NCBI GenBank assembly: GCA_029817715.1
Contig: JARUPY010000501.1
Location: 496,001-560,000 of the forward strand
DNA from: Melastoma dodecandrum
Taxonomy: Eukaryota > Streptophyta > Magnoliopsida > Myrtales > Melastomataceae
DNA length: 64,000 bases
Direction: 5' to 3'
Numbering within the stretch: the first letter of the stretch is position 1; every line of letters starts with the position of its first letter. Position numbers and translations under genes: made by a program. Positions 11,982-29,000 of this stretch are shown here, piece by piece. The notes beneath the pieces were generated by a model that was not told where the DNA came from, made no database searches, and was given only the letters and a program-made list of their open reading frames with translations.

Positions 11982-13021
11982 AAGATGGAAGAACCATCCG
12001 AACGTGCAGGTTCATCAAACAATTTTTCCAGCACATCATATTTGGAACTGAGCCTCTGCAAGATAAAGAGTCTTGATTATAATTGAATACGCATCCGGCA
12101 ATCGTATTACTGCTTAGATTTTATGACATGCAGAAGCAGTCGAATTTTCCATGCATCATTTTCCACTGCAATGAGTTCCAGCTAGAAGGTGCGACTCCAA
12201 TTTAATGATATTAACATATTAATGAAATTACGTAGCTAAATGGAGTTCTCAGATTCAGAAGCTTTCAGTAAACTTCTAGAATCCTAGCAATACAATTCTC
12301 TGTGATATGATTTATGACGAATCACTACAGGTTCCACAGAAAACTTATGTTATTCAACAAAACAAAAAAGAAAGAAAACAAAAGTCGAATAAAACATTCA
12401 AGTCTATATCAGCAGCAAGACAAACCGTGACAACTGAATTACCCCTGGACATGCATATGTACATATTTAAAGGCAATCAAAACATTAAGCATGGGCATTC
12501 CGGCAAATTTGAGCCTAATAGGCACATCATATGTCCATGTCAGAATGTATCAATCATGAAATCATCTTCCAAATCCTAGATATTGTCACTACATCTACAA
12601 AATCCATTTCTCCTTAAAGTGGAAAACTATATATCAGCCCAGTGGCTCAGTAATTCAGACAAACCTTGTTTACAAGAATATTCCTCGTGGCTTCAGCAGC
12701 TGTTTGAGCAGGAGCTGTATTTTTAATTTCAGCAGCCCATTTCTGTTGCCTTACCGGCAAATATGAGTCAATAAAAGATAGCATTTGGAGGTGTTTCAGA
12801 CTGTCACTGCTCTTTAGTACAGCATCACAGACAAGATATGAGCAAGTCATTCTAAGGGGAGATGATGTCATAGATTAAGATTGCACCTTCCTGGATTTAG
12901 CAAGATGTGCAGTAGCAGCAGCAAGTTCCTGTGCAGCTTGCAAGTCTTGTGACCCACCCTTAAAGTTAGCTGCTTGAGCTTCCCCTGCGGCTGCAGGAGC
13001 TGCTTCCTTGGCGGCCTGTTC
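11982..13021 (-). CDS. Unrecognised gene, three internal exons (partial model)
   Basis: Three exons with good splice sites connect in one frame: 13021-12887 (45 codons), 12742-12665 (26 codons) and 12055-11982 (24 codons plus 2 nt). The first is Ala/Gln-rich and predicted helical (EQAAKEAAPAAAGEAQAA, then LQAAQELAAATAHLAKSRK). The second reads WAAEIKNTAPAQTAAEATRN. The third reads RLSSKYDVLEKLFDEPARSD. Phase agreement and absence of stops across the three make a real gene likely. I do not recognise the family. A first exon may lie near 13830-13800 (ATG giving MAHKIGFGSSLV before a donor), but there is no clear link. The 3' end is unresolved, and a fit of the donor at 11982 to the acceptor at about 11545 would give an immediate stop. 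Confidence 0.5.
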
Positions 13022-14269
13022 CTGTTGAATAAGGATAAGATCCCAGCAATTACCAGGATAATTAAGAAGAGGAGACAGAAGCACATGCACGGAACTGGCA
13101 CTAGTGTTGGAGTAAAACAAACTTGTCTTAAAATTACAATAAACACTAATTTCATAAGGAAAGGTGCTACTAACAACGATTATATTCAGCAAATTTGACC
13201 AAGAGCCTTGTCAGGGTAGCTTCACAAATATGCGCCAGCCTCAACTAAAGATAAGTTCAATGAGGAAACGAGTGCAGAATTGGCGAGATACCATCATATC
13301 GAGTAAACGAATATGGAAATATAGGCATACATCAGGAAAGTATGTTTGGCTTGTCAGGTGGTGATACATACATATTAAAGACAAACAATATGCAGATAAT
13401 TAATTAACTGGAATCTTATGGTATACCCCAATCTACAGAATATCACTTTCACTTCCAATAGAATACAAGATGGCCCCCAATCAGCACAACAGAGTATGAT
13501 TTTAGTCGAATGACTGCGAAGTAAATATAAAATACAGAGCAAACAATCCAACTGAAGTTGTTTAGCACCAAAAAGGAAGAAGACCGAGACAGAGTGTGAA
13601 CCAGCAAGGCTGTACCTAACCATCACCATCTTTCAAAAAAGTGGGCTCGAAAGAAAAATTGAAATACTCCAACACTCTACCACATTCGGTGCAGCACCTA
13701 CCAGACAGACACAAGGGATGGCTCCTTTAAACATCAAAATCTAATCATACCATCCTTGGCTACAATGGGTATATACTGAAACTCAACGTCACATGATACT
13801 CACCACCAGTGAAGATCCGAACCCAATTTTATGCGCCATTATCGGGAATCGTACAACCAGCACAGCCCATTCTGCTGGTGATCACGGGAACTGGATCAAG
13901 AGCCGAGATCTGGCCTCGTCAGGGACTGATCAAGAGGGCCTCCGGGTTGGGAGGGGGATCAGGGACGAAACTCCTTTCCCTCTGAGGAGGAGGGGAGTCG
14001 GGAGGGGGGCTGGGCAAGACTCGTTGTCTCTGTTAAGGTTTGTGTAGTGCTGTAAATGTACATGACCTGAAAATATTTATACATTATCGATACTACCAAG
14101 GCCAAGGTAGTTTACAAGAGTCACGAGAAACATCTACAACATACACTTTTTTGGTAAAGCAAGAAGACCAAATAATGCCTCTACAAATTAGGGGAAAAAT
14201 ATAGCATCGTGAATTTATAATAGGAGGAACACTACTACAAGCAATATATATATATATAATAAGCCTCTT
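13022..14269. other. Stretch without a supported gene
   Basis: May contain 5' exons or the leader of the unrecognised minus-strand gene. I see no coding blocks or repeats beyond a short (TA)n run near 14248-14259 in the 3' flank of the MYB gene. Confidence 0.4.
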
Positions 14270-15888
14270 TTAACTATGTGACGCCACTTCCTGGGTCACA
14301 CGCCTCTTGTATGGCATGAAGCCCCTGGCGCGCTTCTCCGGTCTCGAGATGCCGACCGAGCTGATCTCCTCGGCAATGGAGGAGGAGGAGGAGGAGAAGG
14401 ATCGAGTGCCGAAAAGCTTGCTTGCGAGATCTAACCCAGGTCTGACGTGGGATACCTCACTTGGGATCGGAATGAATGGGAGAACTCGTGTTTCGCCATT
14501 GGGTTCGTGCCCTAGGGCACGTTCGATCGCAATCTGCAATGTTGGTGATTTGGCGAAGGGGGAGTCTTGCGTTGGGGAGTCGGTGACTGTTACCGTCACT
14601 CCGAACAGCTTGAAAGTGCCGCTTTTTGAAGTTCCCTCGGATCCCGAAGATTTCTCTGGGTTCTGTATAGCAGAAAGACTGATCAGTCGGTATATCAGAT
14701 TCAAAAGGTGTTGTGAAACCATCTGGAGATCAACTGCAGACGCACCTTCTCGGTGATCGAATCGTGGTGGCCAGGCAGCAATTGTGACAGATAATTCCCA
14801 TCGGCTGATGATGTGGGTGACAAAGTACAATCCCTCGAAGGCATGCTCGAGCCTGAGGAGCCCAGAGCATCCGAGGCAAACATGGATAAAACTGACGTCG
14901 GAGATTGATTTTCGGCTTCTGAAAAGGAAAGGTTCGGAGACGTGGACCATCCCGGCTGTTCAACAACCAGGCTCTCCTTCATGGTCACACAGGTCAGCTT
15001 GCGAGGGTACGGATGTGTGGGCTTTCTTTTCGGTCGGGGAGGAGGAATCTCGATGGGTTCTATTGAGATAACATTGCTGTCGTTAGACTCTTTAGTGACC
15101 TGTGGCAGCAACAACAATGATCAGAGAATTCTCCCACACAATATCACATTGCACAGATGTTTCCTCAGCGAAAGTGTGCTGAAATGGAGTAGAAATTATC
15201 TACCTTCGAGAAGAACTTCTGTGCGTGGCTTCGGATCTGTACGGCAGTCTTAGTCCCAATGTGTTCTGAACCGAATCGATTCCAAATAGTGAGCATGGAA
15301 CCTAACCCCCAAAATTCGCCCTCAATCACGACAAAACTACCAAACCATGGTTCAACAAGGTTTGTACCTTCGATCCTCCGCCAGGCCCTGCCGTGAAGTT
15401 TGAGGGCCTCGAGGAACTTCTTGTGTTCCTCTTCAGTCCACCTCTCCCTCTGCTTCGTGATCGTGTAAGGCTTCCTCACCTACCAACATCGGAGAACAAA
15501 TTATGATGATTTTCCGATGGTTAACCGAAAACAAGGACACGGATAAGGAGCGTTTCATGACAACGACCTTGGGGGAGAAGTCCACGGCGCAAGAAAACTG
15601 CTGCTCCTTCAGTAGCAGGGCATCATCGGCAGCCGAAGAACTACCATTTCTAACAGCAAACACCTGTCCACTCCCATCTTCTTCCTAAAACAGAACCGCA
15701 ACAGATCAACCTCCACAAAAAAAGGAAAAAAACAACAAAGATCGCGTCTTTCCTGATCCAAATCCCGGGAACAACACCGAAACACCTTCATACAACATAA
15801 GAACATGCCCGAAAAAGGAGACGAAAATCCCAGAAAAAGGGGTTACCTTCACGGCCATTTTGGAGTAATCCCCGAACTCAGACAACAT
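14270..15888 (-). CDS. REVEILLE/LHY-type single-MYB transcription factor, complete
   Basis: Circadian-clock family MYB-related factor (RVE1/RVE2/RVE7 type) that binds evening elements in target promoters in the nucleus. Six exons join in phase: 15888-15847, 15684-15568, 15479-15368, 15265-15204, 15099-14746, 14662-14270 (stop), giving 359 residues. The MYB domain spans about residues 54-112: [40 protein letters not shown], and [17 protein letters not shown] with the diagnostic SHAQKFF motif. Next come the proline-rich [20 protein letters not shown] block and QSPTSVLS, both diagnostic of the RVE1 branch, then a KLFG block and the C-terminal RGFMPYKRR. The first intron splits the 5' coding region after 14 codons (a second Met lies at codon 11). 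An evening element and G-boxes lie upstream. Confidence 0.93.
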
Positions 15889-16580
15889 CCGAAGGTCTCC
15901 TCACGGCGAAGAAAACCGAATCCCTAATCAAAACAACTGTTCGCTGTTGAATACTCCAACCCCCCAACAAACCCAGAAAAATTCCCAGATTCTTCCGCCA
16001 AACAGAGTGTAAAAATCCAACCTTCCTGATCCAGAACTGGGGGAAGAAAGCAAAATACAAAATGAAAAGAAAAGAACACCCGGATCAAAATTAGCAACAA
16101 TTTCCAAAAACGAACCCGAAAAACTTCAACCAAAAAAACATCATCCCACACACACACCCACCTCAAACGGAATCAGACCCAGATTTGGAAACAACGAATT
16201 CCCATCCCCGGACGACTTTTCTCCTGCTTTGAATTGTGGTTTGGGGGTGCGCGTGTTGTGTGCTTGTGGGACGGAAGATCGAGTTTTGTGTGTGTGTGTG
16301 TGTGTGTCCGGAGCTTTTTGGGTTGGGAGCTTTTTGGGAGCTTTTTCGGCCGATGATGGGGGAAAAAGGGGAAGAGGGGATAAAAGCGGGGAGCGCCACG
16401 TAGGCAGGAAGAGGTTGCTTTTTTCCTCCCCGTCTTCGTTCTTCTATTATCTGTGATTATTTTAATTTCATGGTTATTTGGGTTTGTGATTTTGGATAGA
16501 AAGGAAAAAAAAATTAAGTAAATGGATTGCTGGACAAGTCGATGGAATCTTGTGGCTGATATTGCTCGGGAGGCTTCTTA

Positions 16581-17333
16581 CACGTGTCGTCCCCAAGTCG
16601 TTTTCTTACCTCCCTCCCCTCTCGGACCAAGTGAAGAAAAACACGGCCCCTCCTCTTTCTTTTACCATTTTCTACTCCACAAACAGTTATTACTCATGTG
16701 ACCGAGACTCTGAAATAAGCATTCTCTAAAACAAAAGCCATACTCACGAGCATCACGTATCATCGGCCTGTGTCGGTTTTTAGACCACATTAAACTATTA
16801 CCGGCGACAAGGACGTGCTGAGTTTGTACTATTCAGGCGAGAGACTTTGCCCCCCCCCCCCCCCCTTTTCATTCGTGTTGCCCCCACAAAACAAAAGAAG
16901 GGGAAACTTTTTTAAAAATATCTTGAAATAAGAAAAACCACAAATCACTGAAAACCTAGTAATTTGAGGGATAGCGTTGGGGGGATGTCGCCACGTGTGA
17001 AACTGGATAAGCCTCGAGAGTTTTTGTGGATGAGAAAAATGAGTCCTCCCCGGTTACGACGACGAGATGTACGAAAAAATAGGGTGGGTTTTTGACATGG
17101 GATAGATGAGTACGAACTTATACGTGTCGTATTTTTATTGGTCGAATTGTTAGTTACTTAAGTGATTGTTTTCGTATTCCCATCGTCCTCTGGTCTTATG
17201 GAAATTACGTGAGATTGTGATATTTAACGTGTAATCAAAGGCATTTTTCAACCGAAGAAAAAGGGGGTTGGGGGGTGGGGCCAATGCACTTTTGTCCACG
17301 TCGTCCCGTGCAGTCGGTGGAGCCCTCCACGTG
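16581..17333. promoter_or_regulatory. Cluster of three G-box cores (CACGTG)
   Basis: Palindromic CACGTG cores occur at 16581-16586, 16992-16997 and 17328-17333, all within 0.7-1.5 kb upstream of the RVE gene and flanking the evening element. G-boxes bind bHLH (PIF) and bZIP factors. Regulation is inferred only. Confidence 0.4.
16915..16923 (+). promoter_or_regulatory. Evening element upstream of the REVEILLE gene
   Basis: An exact AAAATATCT, the binding site of CCA1/LHY/RVE MYB proteins, about 1.03 kb upstream of the RVE start codon. It can act in either orientation. Function is inferred from the motif and its position. Confidence 0.5.
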
Positions 17334-19215
17334 TCAACGGAACTAAATGTTGGGGGGGGGGGGGGGGGGGCGTTGGGCGGTGACTGTCCACCACATGTTT
17401 CTCTTCTGTTCTTCTTTTTAAAACAAAAACAGAAAAAGGAAGAAAAATCCATGGCCACATTATTCTGTCGTTGTTCGTTTGGCGATCGAGCGTCGTTGAA
17501 ATTGAACAAAAGAAGTGTTCAATTCAGGCAAGCAGGGAATCCAGCCACCTTTTACTTCTTCTGAAGTTGGGGGGATGTCGTGGGTTAGATACGCTCGTCG
17601 TGAAGTACTACTACTACTACTACTACTAAATCAAATGACAATCAATTTGGATGAGTTTAAGCATGGGGGGGGTGGTGTGCTTTTTGGTTCACGAGAATAC
17701 CTTCCAACGGGGGACACGTACTCCCCCGGATGCATCCTTCCTGTCTGTCACATGAATTTATTTTATTTTTTTATTATTATGGGGGGCAGGCCAGGGCAGA
17801 AGAAGGGAGATAATTTAATATTTCCGGTGACGTAAGAGGCGGTGCGGTTACGGAGACGCGGGCGGGTGGTGGGCCCGGCGTCGCGTTAAGTTTCGTTAGT
17901 CATAAATATAATTCGTCCTTTGAAAGTTTGGAACACAAATTTTTTTAAGGAAATCAATTTTTAAAGCCCCGGAGAAAGCTCCAATCAACTTCAAAGTTAA
18001 TAGTATATTTTTTTACGAGAAAATGACTCAAAACTAATTAATTTTTTAATGACGATTCAGTCATAGATACAATTATTGATTTGTCTAAAATTGAGAAATT
18101 AATATTTAAAAAACTTAAGAAGAAAAGTCGATATTTTAAATAATGATTTTTTAAATTTTTTAAAAGAAAAATTGATATCAAATCATTTCAAAAAATAAAC
18201 TCGATGCGTAATATGATTGTAATTTAAATACGTGACATATTATATATTTAATATAAAATAATTTAAGTTAAATAGGAAAAGAGAGAAGGTAGGAAAAGAA
18301 CTTGCTTCCCCACGCACCAAAAATAACATTATCGGGATTATTAGGTGGTGGCATATTATTCGACTTTCAGTCACTTAAAAAAGGAAAACCATGCTAGGTA
18401 GTGGGACGCGAATAATATGTGGCATTGAGATTATGATCAATTATATATATAGATATGGTAGAACCCTCCGGTTTGATCTTTTCTTTATCCGAATCACCAC
18501 CTCCCTCCACTGAAGTTTAGTTTATCTGGGTGTCAACTCTTCTGGGTGGGTCTCCACTCCTCTAACCCCCCCTCACATGTGTTTGTATGAAATCCAAAAC
18601 CCCACCACAGACCCCTGATGATAATAATAATGACCAGTGCTTTTTAAGTCCCCCCCCACCCCTGTCCTCGAGGGCATTTCTCTTTGATTTTCGACTCGTT
18701 TGTGAGTATGTAAATGAATTTAGAATTAATAGTTTTGATCTCTTTTTTTTTTTTTTTTTTGAGGGGGTTTCATATTTTGTGGAAGACCGCGGCCGTTTAT
18801 ATGGTTCATGGGCCAAGCTGGGAGAAACCGGTTTGTTGTTGTGAATGGACCTCAGGGCCCATAGCAATCACATTAAGCTCGGCCCATTTAGATTACGAGA
18901 CAGAGCGGGGAGGGGGGGGTGGGTTCGTCATATTCCCGAGGATATTCTCATACCACGATAACTTCCCTACACCCGCACCCAGGGGATCCCCATCTGCTGT
19001 CCCCCCATCGTCGTCCGCGTGGAAAGCTCCACCTTCCAATTCCTTTCTCGATCCGCAACCAACCGAACCTCACTCACTCACATCTTTCTCTCGCCCTCCA
19101 TCCATCGACACATAATCTCCCCTCTTTATTCTCCATCCTCCCCCCCCCCCTCCCTTACCTCGTTTTTACGCCGCCGGTGTTCTCAGATTTGATTTAGTAG
19201 ATTCGTTTTTACGTC

Positions 19216-23477
<4,262 letters not shown>

Positions 23478-23904
23478 GAAGAGTGGATTTTTTCAGATTC
23501 CTGGGGTTCGTAACTTGATCTCGCACCCGGTACCTGGTACCTTGATACTGTAATCAGATATGCTGTAGTTTGTCAGAATAATAAAAGACCAAACACTCCG
23601 AGAGCATATCGAATATGGTTTCATCCAAATTTTGCCCGGATCATGAGTCTTTTATTGCTTTGCACTGGAGCGATGCATCGGCTGCTATATACCAGAATTT
23701 CTTATGAAATATGTATCTTTATGGAGCCCTATGTTATGATAATTAAAGGTTTTGATGAAATGTTTCTATTCCATTGTTACACTGCAATCCATTGTTGGCA
23801 AAATGGTGGTTGTACTGAGGTGAGTTTTGATGGCGATCACTCCATGGTTGGGCATTTCAAGGCGGCCTTATGCTTTGGACGGTGGTGCTGCTCATGAGGT
23901 TATT

Positions 23905-24290
23905 AACTGTTGTCATCGATTCAAAGTCTAGCTCTGCCTCTCACGTGTTGCTCGAGACTATTATCTGGAACGCGACTGTCTCGAGGGACCTGCTGCTTCT
24001 CCCTGTTCCGGTGCTCGAGCAGTGAACCGGATGGAAGTATCGGCATGTTGGACCAGTCCTTACCGGTCAATGTGGAGTTCACGTCCGATGTGTTGACTGG
24101 TGTGTAAGCAATATGGTAACCTACGGAGTCTGTGCAAGTCTCTTGGATCATCACCATGCTCTCGGTGGATATTCCAGGCCGGACAAAAAACACGGCTTTA
24201 TTAGCGATGAGACATTCGTAGCCATGTGTTGGAAGGGTTGCCCCGCGAAATGATGCCAACATAAAAATCTCAAGTAAAAATGAGTCCAAA
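23905..24290 (-). pseudogene. HD-Zip IV C-terminal fragment (relic)
   Basis: On the minus strand, downstream of and antisense to UGPase, a short open stretch reads MIQETCTDSVGYHIAYTPVN, then DVNSTLTGKD and MPILPSGS. This follows the order of the conserved region after the START domain of class IV homeodomain-zipper factors (GLABRA2/PDF2 family). After a frameshift near 24010 come ETVAFQIIVSS and FESMTTVNNL, which are the next family blocks. An in-frame stop sits between them. No homeodomain, zipper or START core is found nearby. It is therefore a broken 3' relic. Confidence 0.68.
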
Positions 24291-24904
24291 CCTAGTATAT
24301 AAGTCTAGGTGCTACTGTTTCGTACACGAAGACGAAATGTCGGAGGACAAAGATGTAATATGTAAGAATCAATGTTCGTCCCTTACAATGGAGTAAAAGA
24401 GACGTACTTATACACTAAAAAATAAAATAGACGGGACTTCACGGAAACAGTAAAGGATTATCAGGAACTCGACTTCTTCCATTCATAATTAGTTCGAGTT
24501 CCGTCTCAATTATTCCTGTCCTCAATTGCTCAGCTCGGTTTTCGATGTTTGTCCTTCAATTTCGAATCTAAACTAAGTGACTTTTATTTACCCACGTTTT
24601 CGTTTTTTGGGCTAGTAGAAATTCATGTGATAATGGCTTCTTACTCTATTGGCGATTGATTTTAGATTAAAAATTCGTATGAGCTTGTAAAATAGATTGA
24701 AAATGTTAGATTGTTTGGGCTTGATTTTAAAAAATAGATTGTAAAACTTCGTATGAGCTTGTTGTTGTTTGAGCTTGATATTTGGACCGATCTATTTTAT
24801 CATTGCTTAGATTGAAAATGTTAGTGATAGCCCAAACAACAATCCATCCTTGTTACATACAACAATGATCAAAGAATTTCAACAATTCTCGCTTTTTATA
24901 CTGT
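24291..24904. other. AT-rich spacer before the gypsy element
   Basis: No gene seen. A 15-bp motif (AGATTGAAAATGTTA) occurs near 24691 and again near 24810, pointing to a small local duplication. The last five bases (24900-24904, ACTGT) are the left target-site copy of the retrotransposon. Confidence 0.55.
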
Positions 24905-25569
24905 TGATGAAGACCTTTCCGAAGACATGGACTCCAATTCGGAATTGGACAAGGAACACGGTAAGGAATTGCACATTTCAACCGGACCAGTAACCAGAGC
25001 ACGTGCCAAACGAATGGAGCAAGCTTTGCGGAACTTATGGATGCATATTCAAAAGGAGACCCGCACATCGAAGGAGATACAAGCTGAATATGGGCTGAAT
25101 ATGCTCATTACAAGTGTTGGACCCCATCAACACACTTGGGGCATTAAATGAAGGTCTCAACCACTTCTAACCAGCCTTGAATACCTCCTTGAAGAAGGCC
25201 ATCTGCACTTGGACGCCCAACAACCATTAAAGGCCTTAAATTTCTCTTATTCAATTTCCTATGCTAAGGACCTTTGGCTTTCCCCTTCATTCAGATTGCA
25301 TGGCCATTATAAGCATAGTTTTAGGTGACTTTGAAGGGGGATTTTTCCAGATTTGTGAGAGTTTCTCCATTTTGTTCTTATTGAACTCATGCTTCAAGGG
25401 TTGCAAGTCGGTTACTTGTAGTTCTTAAGCTCCTTATAATATTGGTTTCTAGCTCTTATAACTACGGGGTCAATATTCATCTATCGAAATCTCTGTCTTG
25501 TCGATCCGGGTTCTCTTTCCATTGTATTGTTGCTGGGTTCCGTGGCAAGGTTCGACGGGGTTCACATCA
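24905..25569 (+). repeat. 5' LTR of the gypsy element
   Basis: 665-bp long terminal repeat, TGATGAAG...CATCA. It still carries an open copy (24927-25151) of the C-terminal tail that in the 3' LTR belongs to the polyprotein. Promoter elements were not assigned. Differences from the 3' LTR fall at six single bases. Confidence 0.95.
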
Positions 25570-25571
25570 GT

Positions 25572-25589
25572 TGGCATCAGAGCTTAGGC
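25572..25589 (+). other. Primer-binding site
   Basis: Two bases after the 5' LTR, TGGCATCAGAGCTTAGGC resembles the 3'-end complement of plant initiator Met tRNA (usual core TGGTATCAGAGC), with one change in the core. Confidence 0.75.
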
Positions 25590-26023
25590 TACAACTCGAG
25601 GTTTCAACTATCCATTCTATCCTTGGGTTTTGTTTTGATAATCCTTTGTGTTCAGTTCTGAAAAGAAAAGAAAAAAAAAACAAAAAAAAAGAGAGGAGGA
25701 AGAATATGATGCTATCAAGTGCAATGCATATTGGGTAATTTTTCTTTTTGCGTTTAAATCTGAGTCGATCTATCCATTTTCTTGCCAATCCTTATAACTG
25801 ATATTATAAGTTGCTTCTGCACACAAGTAATTTCCTCAAGGATTTGTGATTTGATTGCTTAGTTCTTCAAGAACCTTGTGGAGAAATCGACGAGTGCAAG
25901 AGTTGTGAGACCATTATTTGTGCGAAACACGAGAGTTATCGGAAATCGACTTGAGAGTAAACACGCGAGGGAGAGTTTGTGAGGTTTTTCTTTCTATTCT
26001 AACATTCAATTGCAGATCTCAAT

Positions 26024-29000
26024 ATGTCACAACAAGAAATCGCCGGACTTGATCAATCTAGCGCCGGGAATAATCAAGACAATGAAGGAGTAGATCAGAA
26101 TAGGTTCATCCGGGCAATGCAACAACAATTTCAGCGATTTACTTTGGTGCTCAATGCAATTAATGATCGTCTTGACACACACGATGCAAGAATCAACCAG
26201 ATGCGACAAGATCCAATTCAGCGACCAAGGATGAACAATAATGATCACGAAGAGGGATTCAATGATGAGGAAGATGAAGTGGAACTTTCTGATGTTGCAC
26301 TAAGAAGACCTCGCGGAGAACGGGCTGAAAGGCCTCAGCGTGCACATAGGAGGCACCCAGAAGGGGACATGGTCGATCGTAATCTAGGCTCCATCAAGCT
26401 GACCATACCTCCATTCCAAGGAAAGAACGATCCCGATAAGTACATTGAATGGGAACGGAAAGTTGATCTGGTCTTCGATTGTCACAACTACTCCGAAGAG
26501 AAGAAGGTGAAACTTGCCGCTGTTGCCTTCACCGATTATGCCATTGTATGGTGGGATCAATTAATGGTGACTAAACGACGGAATAGGGAGCGACCTATCA
26601 ACAATTGGGAAGACATGAAAGCCGTCATGCGGAGGAGGTTTGTACCATCCCATTACTACCGAGATTTACATTTGAAGTTGCAGAGTCTTAAACAAGGAAC
26701 CAACTCTGTGGAAGAGTACCACAAGGAGATGGAGATAGCCATGATTCGTGCTAACGTGGAGGAGGACCGTGAAGCAACTATGGCTCGTTTTATTTGTGGG
26801 CTTAATCGAGAAATTGCCAATGTTGTTGAGCTGCAGCATTATGTAGAGCTTGAGGAAGTGGTGCACATGGCAATGAAGGTTGAGAGGCAGCTCAAGAAGG
26901 GGGGGAGATCCTCAACTCGATTTGAATCCTCTAACTCGAATTCAAAGTGGACTTCCAAGCATGAAGGGTCAGGATCGAAGTGGGCTGGTTCGAAACAAGG
27001 AGAGAGGTCCGAGGGACACAAGCCCACGTTCAAGTCATCAACTGATTCCAAGGAGAAGGGTAACTCTTCTTTCCAAACTCAAAGGAATCGAGATATCAAG
27101 TGCTTCCGATGTTTGGGATCTGGTCATTATGCTTCTCAATGCCCAAACAAGAGGGCCATGATTCTGCTAGACAATGGGGAGATTGAAAGCGCGGAAGAAC
27201 ATGAGAGTGACGCTGACTCTATGCCATCGCTTGAAGATGCCGACGAAGTAGAGCATCCTGTAACTGGTAATGCCCTTATTGTTCTACGATCTCTACATGT
27301 GCAAGCCAAGGAAGGCGGAGAACTCCAAAGGGAGAACATTTTTTACACTCGGTGCCATGTGAATAGTTGGGTATGTGGACTTATTATTGATGGAGGAAGC
27401 TGTGTGAATGTGGCAAGCAAGTTGATGGTGGAGAAACTTGGCCTGAACACTCAAAAGCATCCAAGGCCATATAGACTTCAATGGTTGAATGAGAGTGGAG
27501 ATTTAAGGGTGACAAAACAAGTGATGATTTCTTTTTCTATTGGAAAGTACCATGATGAAGTTTTATGTGATGTAGTTCCCATGGATGCCAGCCACTTGTT
27601 ACTCGGGAGGCCATGGCAATTTGATCGAAGAACTACACATGATGGCTATCTGAATCGGTATAGCTTCAAGAAGGATGGACGAAGTGTCACACTTGCGCCG
27701 CTGCCACCACATCAAGTGTTCGAAGAGCAACTTCGCATAAAGAAGTCCATTGCTGCGAGTTCAAAGGAACGTATGAGTGTACCTGTGCTAAAAGAAAAGG
27801 AGGGTGAAAATGAGAGAAAAGCAAGTCGAGAGAAAAGTAAGAAGCCGAGTGATGAAAAAGGAAAATGTGCGAGTTCACCCATAGAAAGAAAGGAGAGGCA
27901 GAAAAAGAGTTGTTTCACAAAAGAAGGAGAGCTTGAGAGTGTTTGCAAGGGTCAAAGGCCAATGATATTGTTGTTATACAAGGAGGCCTACTTATCTACT
28001 AACTCTAATCCATCTTTGCCTAGTGTTGTGGTTTCTCTATTGCAGGAGTTTGATGATGTATTTCCTAAGGAAATGCCAGCGGAGTTACCACCCATTCGTG
28101 GAATTGAACATCAAATTGATTTCATCCCGGGAGCACCCATTCCAAACCGTCCAGCATATCGGTATAGTCCACAAGAAGCCAAGGAACTTCAGAAACAGGT
28201 TGATGAGTTGCTATCCAAAGGCTATGTTCGAGAGAGCATGAGTCCGTGTTCTTTGCCGGTGTTGTTAGTTCCAAAGAAGGATGGCACATGGAGGATGTGC
28301 GTGGATTGTCGAGCTGTTAATAAGATCACGGTAAAGTATCGCTATCCTATACCTCGACTAGATGATATGCTTGATGAATTGCATGGTTCCACAGTATTTT
28401 CTAAGATTGATTTGAAGAGTGGGTACCATCAAATTCGCATGAAAGAGGGAGATGAGTGGAAGACGGCATTTAAAACCAAGAACGGATTATATGAATGGTT
28501 AGTAATGCCATTTGGATTGACTAATGCACCCAGCACATTTATGCGCCTCATGAATCATGTCTTGCGTGCTTACATTGGAAAATTTGTCGTTGTGTACTTT
28601 GATGACATTCTGATTTTTAGCAAGAATGAACATGATCATGTTAATCATTTGAGAAGTGTACTTGAAGCGTTGAGACACGAGAAGTTATATGCTAACCTCA
28701 AGAAGTGTGAATTTTTCTTGGAAAGTGTTGTCTTTCTTGGTTTTGTTGTAAGCTCAAGGGGTGTGGAAGTGGATGAAGAGAAGGTGAGAGCAATCCGGGA
28801 GTGGCCAACACCCACTACTATTTCTGAGGTACGTAGTTTCCATGGCCTTGCTGGATTCTATCGAAGATTTGTCCGGGACTTTAGCACCATAGCTTCACCA
28901 TTAACTGATATCATCAAGAAGGATGTTGGTTTTCGATGGGGCACGGAGCAAGAGAAAGCATTCAAGACCTTAAAGGAAAAGCTAAGTTCAGCTCCCTTAC

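Larger units (their letters stand above)
15889..19215. other. Intergenic between divergent RVE and UGPase genes; simple repeats
   Basis: No coding gene is supported. Simple repeats are (TG)n at about 16287-16308, C16 at 16850-16865, G19 at 17352-17370, (ACT)n at about 17606-17628, and a T run near 18741-18760. The stretch 17930-18290 is very AT-rich. A C/T-rich segment at 19060-19160 fits the 5' leader of the UGPase gene. Confidence 0.6.

Noticed and set aside
24927..25151. Small gene in the 5' LTR
   Set aside because: Identical in kind to the C-terminal codons of gag-pol in the 3' LTR; part of the repeat, not an independent gene.
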